Part shown: piece after piece, positions 35,441 to 47,170 of the stretch
Layout: every line of letters starts with the position of its first letter
How positions within the stretch are numbered: the first letter of the stretch is position 1
From: Aotearoamyces nothofagi
Taxonomy: Eukaryota; Ascomycota; Leotiomycetes; Leotiales; Tympanidaceae
Assembly (NCBI GenBank): GCA_015345905.1
Contig: JADDTR010000016.1
Location: forward strand, 190,631-254,630
Length of the DNA: 64,000 bases
Direction of reading: 5' to 3'
Translations under genes and position numbers: made by a program
Notes under the pieces: generated by a model
Told to the model about the DNA's origin: nothing
Seen by the model: the letters and a program-made list of their open reading frames with translations, nothing else
The model's database searches: none

Positions 35441-38400
35441 TTAAGCTGCAACCGACTTCGATTGTACAGCCTGGACTTTGACGTCGGAGAATTTAGATGC
35501 ATCAGAGCCGTTAGCTGGCTGAGCCGAAGAGTCAGCTGCTGTAGTAGCCTCCCTCTGAAGGATTTTTCGATGCATATCCTCAAGTGTTTGGCCAGGTGGT
35601 CTTGGATCCAGAGGCCACCATGTAGCAACATAGCTCCTGCAACCTGTTAGATGACAGGACGGCAAATTGCTTACGTGGACTTAGACTTACCAAAAACGTG
35701 GCCGCAGAGCCGACACTTCCTCATCTGCCTCCAATCCATTGATGAAGTTGCCGATTATGATAAGCTCCCTCTTCAAGACAAATGCCCGTTCCTTTTGCGA
35801 TTTGATCTTCTCCTTAGTAGCCCCCTGAACTCGTTTGAGACTATCTTTGACGGGTTTGAATATAACACGAAGCATCTGATCCTGCTCATGACCAGTGCTA
35901 CCCGAGCCATTCTCTGATTTGCGTTGCTTGTGTCGGTCATGGTGCCGATCATCATCGATTCCACTATGCTTTCTCTTAAGATCTGGCTTATGGCGATGAT
36001 CGTCCACGTGATTCTGCCGATGAGAGTCGTGGCTCCGATGTTGATCAGACCCGCGGTGCTCACCATGACTGTGACCACGATCGCGGTTATGAGCCTCAGC
36101 ATGGCGATGACTCTTTTTGAACTGCGGCGCAGGTGAACCAGAAACTGATGCTCGAGTCTCAGACCGTCGGATGCCGTTGGCGTGATTCTGCTTCTTGTTA
36201 TTGCGATGGTGATTCTCGACTGCACGTTTTGCGGCTTGGTCATCAGAGTACTTAGCTTTCAAGACAGAAAGGAGGTAGTCAGCACGTCGTACGAGATGTA
36301 CAGCGCCTGGTGCTTTAGCGGTTTTCTCTTCACCTTTGATTCGCTCTTCCTTTTTATCGACGCGATGCTCTTCTAGGAAGAGCTTTTCAGAAAGGCCTAG
36401 CTCAAGATCATCGCGAATGTCGACCCATGCCCCATAGCCATGCCTGAGAATACCGACCAGTAACATACCATCCTCTTTCGCGCCCCAGTCGCAGGAATAG
36501 TGTGCAGCTTTGGAAGCATCCGGGACACGGAAGTTTCTGAAATCGGCATGATTTCCGACGACCTCTTTAAGCATTCTCATCTCTCCTGGGCGTTCTATAA
36601 CGGTCTCAGCATTGAGTCGCTTAACCCCAAGAAAGTCAAATAGAACTGCTTTCTTGTCCTTCTTTGTGAGAGATTTGTTTGCCTCACGTTCCTTTGCCTC
36701 GATTCTTGCAGCATCTGCTTTTAGTAATCTGTGGCTCTCATCAGTGATAGCTTGAAGCGTGCCACGTAGTAGATCAAGGTCACGCCCTACGAGACGAGCG
36801 TCTTTAATCAGCTCATCAGGGCGATCATCAATGGATCCATATCGTAGAAACGCCTTGAAGAGGTAGCGAGCCTCTTTCTCGTTCAGTTTTCGTTTAGGAT
36901 CAGCTTGGTCTTCCTGTGCGCCCTTCTTTTCTTCAAGCTCATCTTGCTTGAGTTGTTCGCGTTCTCTTTTCTTAGCCAATCGTTGCTCCCGTTCGTATTC
37001 CGTGGTGTTCTTTAGGGCGGCTTTGCGAGGGGCATTCTCTTCCACGACTTGTGCCAGGTACGCCTCGTGGGCCTTTTTCTCCTCCTCAGCTTTGATACCT
37101 GCGAGCTGATCTTTTGGGATGATGTCATCCCACTCAAGGTCGATCTTCACATCGGTGTATTCAAAACTTCGGAGGAAGTCCTCGCCTCCGTCAGCAACCA
37201 TCCCTTCCGGTACCTCAGTCTTATGCTCCTCGGCGTTCTCAAGAACTGAATCGATATCGAGCTCTTCAAGCTTTTTCTGGTTACCTGACTGCTCAAACAT
37301 CTTCTGACCTCGGCGCTTCAGAATGCGCGAAATGTCTTCAGAGGATTTGGGGTCGTCAATCTTGCCTGCTTTCACAGCCTTCTCTCGCAGCTCCTTTTTC
37401 TCTTTGTCGGTTACACCGCGCTGAATGGTGATGAACTCCAGCATAAGCTTGTTACGTGCACGCTCAAGAACCTCTTCCTCAACTGTCTCTTTAGAGACCA
37501 GTCTATAGATAGACACAGGTTTCTTCTGTCCGATACGATGAGCTCGGGCCATTGCTTGCAGATCTGCTTGAGGATTCCAGTCAGAATCGAAAATAATGAC
37601 CGTATCCGCGGTCATCAGATTGATTCCAAGCCCACCAGCTCGGGTCGAGAGCAAGAAACAAAAATCATTACTATTGTCGGCATTAAAATGGTCAATAGCT
37701 ATGCGCCGTGGTCCGGCTGCAATGGTACCGTCGAGGCGCTGAAACTGATAGCCACGTAGCTGAAGGTAATCTCCAAGAATATCCAGCATCTTGACCATTT
37801 GGCTGAAGATTAGTACACGGTGATTGTCCTTCTTAAGTTTAGTTAGGAGACGATCCAGGAGCATCATCTTGCCGCTGCTAGCGATGAGGCCTTTCAATTG
37901 ATCATCACGCCTTTCGCTACCTTTCAGAATTTTCTCTTCCGCATTCGGGAACATATAAGGATGGTTGCTGGCCTTTTTCAATTCCATCATAATGTTCAGC
38001 AACGACTGCTTTTGGCCTTTTGCACCCTCATTGAGAGCGGCATAATTGCGTGTCAGGATGTTCTTGTAGTAATCGAGTTGAACGTCGGAAAGCTCAACGC
38101 GAATGATCTTTTCACTCTTTGGGGGCAAATCATTTTCAACCTTTTGTTTTGTACGACGGAGAATATATGGCTGGATCTTTGTAGTGAGGGTCGCAATTTT
38201 CTCACCTGCGGCTTCAGATGCAAGATCCATGTTCTCCTCAATTTCAACTTCTCCCGGCATCAAGAAGTCCATGAGAGCAGATAATTCTCCCAGTGTATTC
38301 TGTACAGGCGTTCCGGTGATAAGCAGTCGGCTTGGTGCCTTGAAATCAAGTAGCTTCTGGTACAGTTGGGATTCTCTATTCTTTAAACGATGAGCTTCAT

Positions 38401-40745
38401 CCACAGCCATGAACTGCCATTTGATTTGCGATAGGAAGTTGGCATCGGCTAAAATGTATTCGTATGAAGTAAGGAGAACATTGAACTTGGGCCGCCGGAC
38501 GTTGCCATCCGTGAGCAGCTCAAATTCACGGATAATGCTTCGAGATGCCTCTTTGCCGTTGTAAACGACATAGTTGATATCTGGTGACCAGTGATCAAAG
38601 GTGTCGCCCCATGCAGGTATTGTTGTCAAGGGGACTACAACAAGGAATGGGCCTTCCTGCTTCCTATCATGACGCAGCCAGTTCATGAAGGACACGGTCT
38701 GCACAGTCTTGCCAAGACCCATTTCATCTGCAAGGATGACATTTTTATCTCGGGTCCAGTTATATGCCAAAAAGTTGAGGCCTGTGATCTGAAAATCTCT
38801 GAGTTGACCATTCTTGATGTATGGCGGTTGTTCGCGGATAGGCACATGGACGCTGCGGGTATCAGGATTGGACTCGGACCGATCGGAGGATAAGGACCGT
38901 GAGGTTCGATCTAAGAAACGATCAATTTCACCCTGAGCGATTTCGCTAATCAATGACCCAGCCTCCCAGGTACAAGACTCGTAATATAGCCCTTTCCACT
39001 TGACGAAATACTCGGTCTCTTCCTCGCCATCCCGCATGCCGATGATTCTCTCCACTTTCGTATAGTCGAGGAGAGCATCGGAATCACGTTCTCGGTCCAA
39101 CATCCATTTTTCCTTCTCTTCAGGTGGGACATCACTACCGTTGGCCATACGTATGTCTTCGAGGATAACCTTCCTGTAGTAGTTTTCCAGCCGTCTAAAG
39201 CCGCGAAAGCCAGCGAGAGATGATGTAGTCTCCCATGTCGCGTGGTAATGAGACTTGCCCTGCCACTTTATGTAATACTCGAAGTCATCGCGTGTCAAAT
39301 TGCCATTTTCCATATCAAGCCCTTCCTTGAGTTTGTGCTTCAGGACGACGTCGATATACGGTGTAGTGTCTTCAACATCACCGACCCAATAGTTGGGGGT
39401 CATTTCAGACTCATCTTCGATCTCGGCATCGCTTTCTTGGTAGGCGCCCGCTGTGACTTGGGCAGCACGCCGATTGCTCCATCTTTTCTCGACGAAGGTA
39501 GGTGCTAATCCTGATTCGAGCTGCCGACGACGCTGCTTCCTAGCCATGCTGCGGGCACGGGCACCGCCATAGGTATCAGACTCGGAATCGGACAAGGAGG
39601 GAGCGGCGGGTGTGCCTCGTTTTGATGCTGGACGGAAACTTGGGTTAGCAGGGGCGCCGACGAGATATAGACGATGCTTACATGATTGTGAGGGCTCTGC
39701 CTTACGTCTCTTACGCGCTTGCGATGTAATGACATCAGAAGAGGAATCATCATCGCTCTCGATCTAGAAGATGTTAGTACTTCACTCTAGGCGACAAGGC
39801 TGCACAAGGCTTCTGCTCACAATCGGTTTATTTTGCACTGGTCGGCCCTGATATATATACAATTAGTGAGGACATAAACGTCTATATATCAATTACTTAC
39901 ACTTCGGCGCAGCCCATACAGCTTCGGATTTGCCTTCACATATTCATCATCCTCGAGGCCCATCTTTCGTTTTGGTGGACGCCGCGAATCGTGAGACGTT
40001 GATCGATCGATGCGGGAGCTGTTATTTCGCGGGGCTGAACTATCTTCATCCATATCAAAATCTGCATCCTCAGATGCATCCTCGTTTTCTTCTCTAGAGT
40101 CTGAAGAAAGACCTTCGTTATTAACTGGCGTGCTGGAGCTCGACGGCGTAATTTCGTCAATGTGAGGTTCGTGAATCTCAGACAGGTCGCTTTCACTGTC
40201 TTCAAGGACCTCGTGACTAGTGACCACCGGGTCTGCCAAAGGAGAAGCATCTCCATTGGTAACGGAAGCTTTGTCACTAGAGTCCATGTTCATGGGCGAT
40301 TGGGGGCTGCCCGCTGTAAAGAGCACCGTTAGCAAAGAATGGCAGGGTGTAGCGGGACTGCGGAGCTGGACGCCTATATGTGCAAGACAAGGGCGACCGA
40401 AGGAATGACTCTGATAATAGCTGGGCAGGGGTACAGCAAATCTTGCTATCGCCGGCGCATCCTGATATTGATATTGACGATGATGAGGCTGACGGATGTA
40501 TGTTCGACCGATTGGGTTCGAAGTTTTGACGCAGAGACTTCCTGAAGGGTTGTAGCAGCTCTAGCGAAGATAAAACTAGTATAATTCTAATCTCGGGAGG
40601 TCGCGAACCCATTCGAGGTGTCTTATATCGATATGTAGCTAGGCATGTGCTATCTTCGAGGAGTCGACAAGACCCATGACAGCCTGGCGTGCGGAACTTC
40701 ACCCACTCAAAGGAAGCAATTAATGAGAGTAAACTTACAAGCCAT
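35441..40745 (-). CDS. CHD1: CHD1-type chromatin remodelling ATPase
   Basis: Exons 40745-40739, 40313-39901, 39847-39821, 39763-39682, 39627-35691 and 35636-35441 give 1553 residues. The order is an acidic Ser-rich N-terminus, then two chromodomains (about 266-314 and 364-398, the second with YFVKWKGLYYESCTWE). The SNF2 ATPase follows, with ADEMGLGKT near residue 480, DEAH near 583 and the helicase C motif ARAHRIGQKKP near 875. A SANT/SLIDE-like DNA-binding region starts near 1235, and a C-terminal CHCT domain near 1450 includes VIFKPVKDSLKRVQ. CHD1 slides and spaces nucleosomes over transcribed genes. The first coding exon is only 7 nt (ATG GCT T) before a 425-nt intron, giving MASGSPQSP; one internal exon is 27 nt. 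It is divergent from RLI1. Confidence 0.95.
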
Positions 40746-41134
40746 TATTGAAAGGCCCTTCAGACAGCTGGGCTATGTGGGTCTGGAGGAGAAATGCTGC
40801 GTTGAGTGAGTAGCATTCGTGGTGGGGAATGATCGTGTTCTGAAAGAAAGGCGATCTGAGATTCAAAGTCGTGCCTTAAGGTCAAGTCGAATCCTCGCCT
40901 AACATATACTAGCGCCCGGCCATCAATGAGCACAAAATTCGCTATTCACGATTGTCTAATCTGACGAATGAGGAGCTTCTAATTCCATTGGTCATCTATT
41001 GTGCAGGTTTTAACTAAGTTTTGCCAAAGTAATTGCTTGCCCTATACTCTGTGCCCAAGCAATACGTACAACGCCAAATACAATAGGAAGTCTATAACGT
41101 CACAAAGGCCTTGCAGCTCCAGCAAGAAAGCAAG
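40746..41134. promoter_or_regulatory. Divergent promoter, CHD1 and RLI1
   Basis: This 389-base head-to-head region separates two essential-type nuclear and ribosomal genes. No distinct binding site stands out. It must hold both transcription starts. Confidence 0.5.
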
Positions 41135-43403
41135 ATGTCGGACAAACTTACTCGGTATGTGGGCGCATTCAGAGCTAGAGACAGAATTTTCTCTCGAGGT
41201 CAGCGCAATAAGAAATGACATAACGACTGACTCTTGCCTTTCTCTAGTATCGCGATTATCAACACTGACAAGGTGTGCAACTACTCCTACAGTCTTTTCC
41301 CAACGACTGCCCCACTACCCCACGTCTAGCCAGAGGCAACAGTGCTATGCTAACCAATTTCCTGCTCATCAGTGCAAGCCTAAGGTAAGATACCTATAGA
41401 CCAAGAACCTGAATAGCACGACTGACTGACCGCTCTCAGAAATGCAGACAAGAATGCAAGAAATCATGCCCGGTTGTTCGATCTGGGCGCCTATGTATAG
41501 AAGTCACCAATGAGTCGAAGATCGCGTTCATATCGGAGAGTCTATGTATTGGTTGCGGTATCTGCCCAAAGAAATGTCCCTTCGGAGCCATTCACATTAT
41601 CAACCTGCCAACAAATCTTGAGTCGCAAGTCACCCATCGTTACTCCGCCAATAGCTTCAAGCTTCATCGGCTGCCTATGCCTAGACCAGGGCAAGTCTTA
41701 GGTTTAGTTGGGACAAACGGTATTGGCAAGAGCACGGCATTAAAGATCCTCAGTGGAAAACTGAAGCCTAATCTTGGAAGATACGACAACCCACCAGATT
41801 GGGAGGATGTCATCAAATATTTCCGTGGTTCTGAGCTACAGAGTACGTTTTGTATCTGTAACAAAACACATTGGTTTCTAATCGCGTGGTAGATTATTTC
41901 ACAAAGCTTCTCGAGGACGACCTCAAAGCTGTTGTTAAGCCGCAATATGTTGATCAAATCCCGAAGGCTGTACGAAGTGCCGACAAGACAGTAAAATATC
42001 TGATTGAGAGTAGATCACAGATGGAAAACCTCGAAGAAGTGTGCAATATACTCGGTAGGGCACCATAGATATTCAGAGGATATTTTTAGGAACTAATTTC
42101 AGACAGAACTCAACCATGTTATGGACAGAGACATCAACTTGCTTTCAGGTGGAGAACTCCAACGCTTTGCCATTGGAACAGTTTGCGTCCAGCAAGCCGA
42201 TGTGTACGTATTTCAGTCTTGAAGTTCTGGCCCATGACTAATATTGTATAGCTATATGTTTGACGAACCATCATCTTATCTAGATGTTAAGCAACGTCTC
42301 AGTGCAGCCAAGATCATCCGTTCACTCCTCCGTTCAGATGACTATGTCATCTGTGTTGAGCATGATTTATCTGTTCTCGACTACCTCTCTGATTTCATCT
42401 GCGTACTTTATGGCCGACCAGCAGTCTATGGTGTCGTTACGCTCCCAGCATCTGTCCGCGAAGGCATCAACATTTTCCTCGACGGTCATATCCCTACCGA
42501 GAATCTACGCTTCCGTGAGGAATCTCTTACCTTCCGTATCGCAGAAGCCGGAGATGAGTTCATTGTCGATCGGATGCGTGCTTTCAAATATCCATCTATG
42601 GAGAAGACCCTTGGTGGTTTCCATCTCAGGATCGAGAATGGTGATTTCACTGATTCCGAAATTATTGTCATGATGGGAGAGAATGGAACTGGCAAGACTA
42701 CCTTCTGTAAGATGCTTGCTGGCGCGTTGAAACCAGATGGAACTCAGAAAGTCCCGGATATGAAAATCAGTATGAAACCCCAAAAGATTACTCCGAAGTT
42801 CGAAGGCACTGTCCGTCAACTATTCTTCAAGAAGATAAAGACAGCTTTCCTTTCGCCACAGTTCCAGACGGACGTTGTAAAGCCACTCAAGCTCGATGAC
42901 TTCATAGACCAGGAAGTGAAGAACCTCTCTGGAGGTGAACTCCAGCGCGTTGCTATCGTTCTCGCCCTTGGTCTCCCAGCTGACATTTACCTAATCGATG
43001 AGCCTTCGGCTTATCTCGACTCAGAGCAGCGTATTATCGCTGCCCGTGTTATCAAAAGATTCATCATGCATTCAAAGAAGACAGCTTTCATCGTCGAGCA
43101 CGATTTCATAATGGCAACGTATCTTGCAGATCGAGTTATTGTCTTTGATGGCCAGCCAGGTGTCAATGCACGAGCTAACGCCCCGGAATCACTCCTCACT
43201 GGCTGCAATGCGTTCTTGAAGAATCTTGACGTTACTTTTCGCCGAGACCCACAGAACTACCGTCCACGTATCAATAAGCCCAACTCTCAGTTAGACCAAG
43301 AACAGAAGCTGAACGGCAACTATGTAAGTACAGGAATTCTAATTGCACAGCTCTTACTAAACTAATGTGTACACAGTTCTTCCTAGAGGAAGATAAGAGT
43401 TAA
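41135..43403 (+). CDS. RLI1: Ribosome recycling ATPase Rli1 / ABCE1
   Basis: Eight exons: 41135-41154, 41248-41272, 41373-41384, 41440-41842, 41893-42054, 42107-42203, 42252-43323 and 43377-43403; 605 residues. Rli1 splits post-termination ribosomes and supports initiation. The N-terminus carries two 4Fe-4S sites ([14 protein letters not shown] and [11 protein letters not shown]). Two ABC domains follow: Walker [10 protein letters not shown] near residue 110 and GENGTGKTT near 383, signatures [12 protein letters not shown] near 220 and [12 protein letters not shown] near 466, and D-loop motifs DEPSSYLD and DEPSAYLD. It ends in YFFLEEDKS. Seven introns are unusual for so conserved a gene; the third exon is a 12-nt micro-exon encoding CKPK, part of the first iron-sulfur site. 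Confidence 0.97.
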
Positions 43404-43969
43404 AAAGGGCATCTCACGAGAATCACCCCCTTTTTTGGATGCATCAATAGGCGTTATGGAATCTGCATCTAGAAGGACAGGGTATACCGGAAGTCAAGGG
43501 CTTTTAGATGAAGATGGCAGCTCAAACGATGATGACGAACCTGACGACTAACGATAGAGACGGCGGTCTCCCACGTTGCCTGGTCCTATTGCGATGGTCG
43601 CCTTTCCCTTTGTTTAGTTGGTTGATCATCAAAATAGATTGAGGGGTAACGGTTCAGTAGGGTGGCTGCCGTCTCGTGCTTTAGCAAGTGCATGGTGGGA
43701 AAAAAGGATAGCCTGGATTTGATTGTGGCGGTAACAGGCTAGGGGCTGAGATGGGTTAAAGCAAGCCAGGTGACAACTATGGTTTATCTAGGTAAAGAGA
43801 TACAGATACACACCACAAATTTGATGCCAGCTCATACCCTCGTCTGAAGAGCCTAGCCAATTGTATGATATCCCAAACTGCTGTCGATGTCATTTTGCTA
43901 CGTCAAATAATAATGTGCGTTCGATACGTACAAGTCTCGCAGAGTGCTTAGTAATACATTCCAGGTAGA
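43404..43969. other. Convergent 3' region, RLI1 and PRP40
   Basis: A 566-base tail-to-tail gap. Nothing beyond the two 3' ends is recognisable. Confidence 0.6.
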
Positions 43970-46829
43970 TTACTCCTCCTCAATCTCGCCTTCTTCACTG
44001 CCCGAATGAACAGCTGGATCGTCCTTTGCTGGAGCAGGAGCTGGAGCAGGCGGAGTTCTAGGTTTGTGACTGCGGTCACGTATCGGAGCCGGGGATTGCT
44101 CACGTGGTATTGGCGACCTATCTCTTCTCGTTCTCTGTATATATGGCGCTGTTAGATTCATTCACATAGATTCATTGTATAACATATTAAAGGACTTGGA
44201 ATTTCCCCTGATATCACTTTCTAAGCCATAAAGTAAAAGTGTTTTAAATACTCCTCTCTGATGGATATCAAGTGGGCAATGAAGAAGCAAAAAGATGTTG
44301 CTATAGAGCCCAGAGCACTGCTCATATTAGGCTCAATGCGAAAAGCTCAATACTCATCATCGTCACTATGGGACGCCTTACGGCGCTAGTGATCGGAATT
44401 TTGGTCAGACGTGCGACGAACCTTAGAATCTCTCTTGCTGCTAGCACTTTCAATGTCACTGTCAGCCCTTCTTCGTCTGCTTCCGCTAGGCTTTTCATCA
44501 CCATATGGCAACTCATCGACGCTTCCCCTAGGATCACCTCTTCTTCTGTAGAGTCTCTCTCGTTCGTCATCCCTGTCCCTCCTCTCACGATCATGACGAG
44601 TAATCGAGTCTTCTCTACGACCACGATGAGTTCTATCTGGGTCCCGATCTCGATCCGCTCGATCGCTGACCCGTCGGCCGGGAGACAATAATGTATCTGC
44701 CACATTGCCTTTGCGATAATTCTTTTCTCGATCCGCGATCGCTTTTCGTCTATCCGCTTCGTATGCATCGGGCTCAGGACTACGGCTAGGCCTAGTATGC
44801 CGTCCATTAATACGATGAGATCTCTCACTCCGGTCTCTCTCACGATCTCTATCAAAGTCTCGGTCTCGGCGATCCGATTTGTCGGAATCTCTCTCGCGAC
44901 GCTTCAGTCGGTCCTTTTCAGCATCGTCCTCTTTCTCCTTAAGGCGGCGGATGGCTTTCTCGAAGGCTGACCGGCGAAGCTCATCAGAAGCAAGGGCAAC
45001 GTATTCTTCAGACCGCTCGATACGTGATTTTATCTTTTCATAAGTATCATCAGGTTTAATTGGAGGCTCCAGGTGCTTAATATAAGATCGTAGTGCGTCA
45101 ATGGCTCGTCGTTGTTGGCGCTCAGCCTGGTGTTTATCATCCTCACTACGACGAGAAACCTTTTCACGTAGCTATTACCGTTAGTAATGAATGCATTTGG
45201 GGAGAAATATTTTGTGGAACATACTCTTTCAAATATAAGTGAAAGGGCGTCTCGGTCGATGTTAGCAGTTCGTCGATCATTTTGCATCAGGATAAGAAAC
45301 TCCTCAAAGGTAGTCTTCTGTTGTATTTCAAATCGCTTGTCCTAATATCAGTCAGTCAAGTGTAGTCCAATGATGGAACTTAAACCAACATCAAGCACAT
45401 CCAATACATCATTCCGAGTGCTACGCAATGCCCGTTCCTCTTCCTCGACTATATCCCAGAATAGATCAAGCGGTGTAGAGCCGGACTGGCCAAGCATAGC
45501 CGTATATCTGTCGTCAGACTCAATTAGTGGGTGTATCTGGCACCATTTTGAACCAGCCTTGATTTTGCCCTGCTTCTTTAAGTCGTTTAGGAGACCAAGG
45601 AATCGGTCTCGATTCTGGCGTTCTCTTCTGGACTTTTGGTTCTTTTGCTGCTGACGAGCATCGTTAAAGGTCCTCTCTAGAGATTTGATATGATTTTCGA
45701 AAGCAGTTAACATGTCAGACTTGGTGAGAGTCTTGAACTTTTCATCACCTTGAAAGCGTTGATTTGACTGAATGATACCTTGAGCCTCTGACCACCTCGT
45801 ATACGGTTCTAGGTCGAGGCCGTGCAGAATTTCAACAAGTTCATCCATGGCTGCCTTTCGAGTTATCGACTCACGTTCCATGTTTGATTTCTTGAGTTCA
45901 ATGATGTAGTCCTCGAACAATTGTCGGCGCTCATTATCATCGTTTGAGGATCGAAAGATAGTCTCGCCTTCTATAATCGGCCTCGCAGTCTTCCATCTGG
46001 TGTAATGCTTAATCTCAGGGTGACTTCTTAACATGATACTAAAGTCGCTACGAAGTTTGGCGAGCCTCTCCTTAGCACGATCTTTCTCCTGCAGGCGTAC
46101 CTCCACGGCATACTTCTCAAATGCGGCTTTTCTATCCTTAGGGTCTTTAAGGGCTCGATACTGAGGATCTTTTATGATTGTTCGCATTGTTTGCTCCCAA
46201 GTCCAGTCAGGTTGGACTCCACTTCGGCGCAATAGCTTGAGAAAGGCAGCTTCAGCTTCTTCGAATGTCGAATAATCAGGATCGGTGTTCGCAGGTACAA
46301 AGACTTGTGCACGGCTGCCATTGGAGTCGTTACCATAAGCTATCTGCCTCGTTTCGCCTATAGGTTCTCGGTCCCGCGGTTGATCATATGAAGAAAGACC
46401 TCCACCAGCAACAAAGGTAGGAGTGCTGAAACACGTTAGATAGGCCCTAGTCATTAATTTTGTAACCTACCTAGCTACAGCTGCAACAGGGATAGGAACG
46501 TCTTGCTTAGACATTGCCTCCTTGTATACGGCTGGCATTTCCCAAGAGCTCTGCTTTGTCTCTGTATCGTACCAGTATTTCCGGCCACCCTCTGCAGTAT
46601 ACTCTTTCCATGGTTGATCCGCCAGAGCTCTCTAGTTAATTGAGGTTAGCTAGGGAACATTTCAAATAGTTCGGAATGTCAGTCTCACCTCTGCGGGTGT
46701 CATAAGATCCTCTGGTTTGGTCCATTGAGTAGCTTTGGTGATAGTGTTGTAGTAATAGACGCGCCCATCAGCATTGCGCGCCTCCTGCCAGAGGCCTGGC
46801 GGAACAGGATGACCGTTGATGCCGTTCAT
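43970..46829 (-). CDS. PRP40: Pre-mRNA processing protein Prp40 (WW and FF domains)
   Basis: Exons 46829-46689, 46631-46471, 46425-45390, 45341-45225, 45171-44422 and 44134-43970 give 789 residues. Prp40 belongs to the U1 snRNP and bridges the 5' splice site to the branch-point factors. Two WW domains open the protein (about residues 12-42 and 49-80: LWQEARNADGRVYYYN and WYDTETKQSSWEMP). Several FF domains follow across exons 3-5 (EEAEAAFLKLLRRSGV, RKAAMDELVEIL), then an Arg/Asp-rich tail. The end HSGSEEGEIEEE matches the family C-terminus and requires a 287-nt terminal intron with a GTTCGT donor; without that splice the frame stops 13 codons later. Intron 3 uses a GTTGGT donor. The ATG at 46829 is preferred over one six codons upstream because MNGINGHPV fits the family start. 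Confidence 0.92.
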
Positions 46830-47170
46830 TGTAAGATGTACAGGCATGTAGGTTGCGCAGAGGAGAAACTACTAGTAGTGGATGGCATCTCTTAAACTCA
46901 AAAGAAGTTTCGAGAGGAGCTTCGCGAAAATGCGCGCTAAGAATTTAAGCTCATACAAGGGACAGCTCGGCGAACGTGCTTTGGTCTGTTGTATCAGCGG
47001 CACTGCTAGTGCTTGTCAATGTTGCATTTATGATCGTATAGGTACCGGAAGGATTACTGGCCAATTCTTATGCATGTCTTGACACAGAGACCACTGCAAT
47101 TTTCTTCCAAGTCAGAGGGCGCCGAGGGGTAATGCCTGGTGAAACAAACGAATCGACCTGACCGAGCAGG
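46830..47170. promoter_or_regulatory. Divergent promoter, PRP40 and TRS65
   Basis: A compact 341-base head-to-head region. No gene and no clear binding motif are seen. Confidence 0.5.

Noticed and set aside
40277-40702. 141-codon minus-strand frame in the first CHD1 intron
   Set aside because: It lies inside the inferred intron, has no domain, and does not join to CHD1 in phase with usable splice sites.
44322-44855. 177-codon minus-strand frame overlapping PRP40
   Set aside because: It is the shifted frame of the Arg/Asp-rich PRP40 tail; such repetitive coding DNA often leaves other frames open.
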